Source: Erysipelotrichaceae bacterium (GTDB taxonomy: Bacteria > Bacillota_I > Bacilli_A > Erysipelotrichales > Erysipelotrichaceae). From it: a DNA stretch of 6,947 nt. Shown here piece after piece: positions 6,570 to 6,947 of this stretch. How positions within the stretch are numbered: the first letter of the stretch is position 1; every line of letters begins with the position of its first letter. Location: NCBI GenBank assembly GCA_017620435.1, contig JAFZQL010000109.1, forward strand, positions 1 through 6,947, in the 5' to 3' direction. Made by a program: the position numbers and the translations under genes. The notes beneath the pieces are model-generated. The model saw nothing but the letters and a program-made list of their open reading frames with translations, was not told where the DNA came from and ran no database searches.

Positions 6570-6947
6570 ATGAAAAGAATAATCGGAGCCGTTCTGATCC
6601 TGATGTTTGTCCTGACAGGATGTCAGAACAGAACCGCTCAGAAAGATGATATTTATATCTTCTTTACCAGTGATGTACAGTGCGGGGTGGAAGACAATCT
6701 GACTCTGGCGAGCCTTAAGGCGCTGGTGGAAGACACAAAATCGGAGCATGAATTTGTCAGTTTGATCGATCTCGGCGATTATCTGCAGGGCGGAGTCCTG
6801 GGTTCGCTTTCCAAAGGAGAACTGATCATCGATCTGATGAATGCGGCAGACTATGACATTGCGACTTTCGGTAATCATGAATTCGACTACGGACTGGAAG
6901 AATTAAGCGGCCGGATGAGTGAAACCGATTTTGATCTGATCGCTTCC
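6570..6947 (+). CDS. 5'-nucleotidase/UshA-family metallophosphatase lipoprotein (3'-truncated by the window edge)
   Basis: The first 126 codons are present and the frame is open to the last base. A lipoprotein signal peptide is clear: MKRIIGAVLILMFVLTGC, with lipobox LTGC and lipidated Cys18, so the enzyme should be attached to the outer face of the membrane. The start of a UshA-type metallophosphatase domain follows: FTSDVQCGVEDN (32-43), LIDLGDYLQGG (65-75, D70) and TFGNHEFDYG (99-108, N102, H103). Family members hydrolyse extracellular nucleotides or related phosphoesters to release nucleosides and phosphate. The C-terminal substrate domain is outside the window, so specificity is unknown. 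Motif I has Gln37 where the family usually has His (D-x-H), which could alter metal binding. An alternative ATG lies at 6564 but is too close to the ribosome site. The gene is divergent from the cytoplasmic metallophosphoesterase gene. Confidence 0.9.
   Translation, partial: MKRIIGAVLILMFVLTGCQNRTAQKDDIYIFFTSDVQCGVEDNLTLASLKALVEDTKSEHEFVSLIDLGDYLQGGVLGSLSKGELIIDLMNAADYDIATFGNHEFDYGLEELSGRMSETDFDLIAS

Noticed and set aside
6441..6878. 145-codon open frame on the minus strand
   Set aside because: It is antisense to the lipoprotein gene and the divergent promoter region. The plus-strand reading has a lipobox and metallophosphatase motifs, whereas this one has none.

Overview
The window looks like a chromosomal segment from a low-to-mid GC Gram-positive bacterium (Bacillota). 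Three things support this: the rpsK-rpoA-rplQ order at the end of a ribosomal protein operon, strong AAGGAGG-type Shine-Dalgarno sites, and short A/T-rich intergenic gaps with TATAAT-like -10 boxes and hairpin/T-run terminators. From memory, the RpoA and L17 sequences resemble Erysipelotrichia-type proteins, but this placement is tentative. No mobile element, CRISPR array, tRNA or rRNA was seen.

Layout. (1) Positions 1-1715 hold the tail of the ribosomal protein/RNA polymerase operon: the 3' part of rpsK (S11), then rpoA and rplQ, closed by a strong hairpin terminator at 1718-1745. (2) Positions 1748-5031 hold one long gene with its own promoter. It encodes a 1077-residue membrane protein with about 14 Reg_prop-type propeller blades, a Y_Y_Y-like domain, a transmembrane helix, a coiled coil and a complete SpoIIE/RsbU-type PP2C phosphatase. 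It reads as a one-piece transmembrane receptor phosphatase, with the sensor layout of Bacteroides hybrid two-component systems but a PP2C output in place of a kinase. (3) A bidirectional hairpin at 5032-5053 separates it from a convergent gene (6444 down to 5062). That gene fuses a ParB/sulfiredoxin-like domain, otherwise recalled in front of BMP-type solute-binding proteins, to a calcineurin-like metallophosphoesterase. (4) A 125-bp divergent region (6445-6569) drives that gene leftward and, rightward, a lipoprotein of the 5'-nucleotidase/UshA superfamily that runs off the window end.

The first three genes are core expression machinery. The last three look like signalling and phosphoester hydrolysis functions with separate transcription units, and nothing in the window shows that they form one pathway. 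The most unusual points are the propeller-PP2C receptor, the ParB-like/phosphoesterase fusion, a good promoter placed so that the phosphoesterase mRNA would start at its own ATG, and the loss of the usual motif I histidine (D-x-H) in both adjacent metallophosphoesterases.
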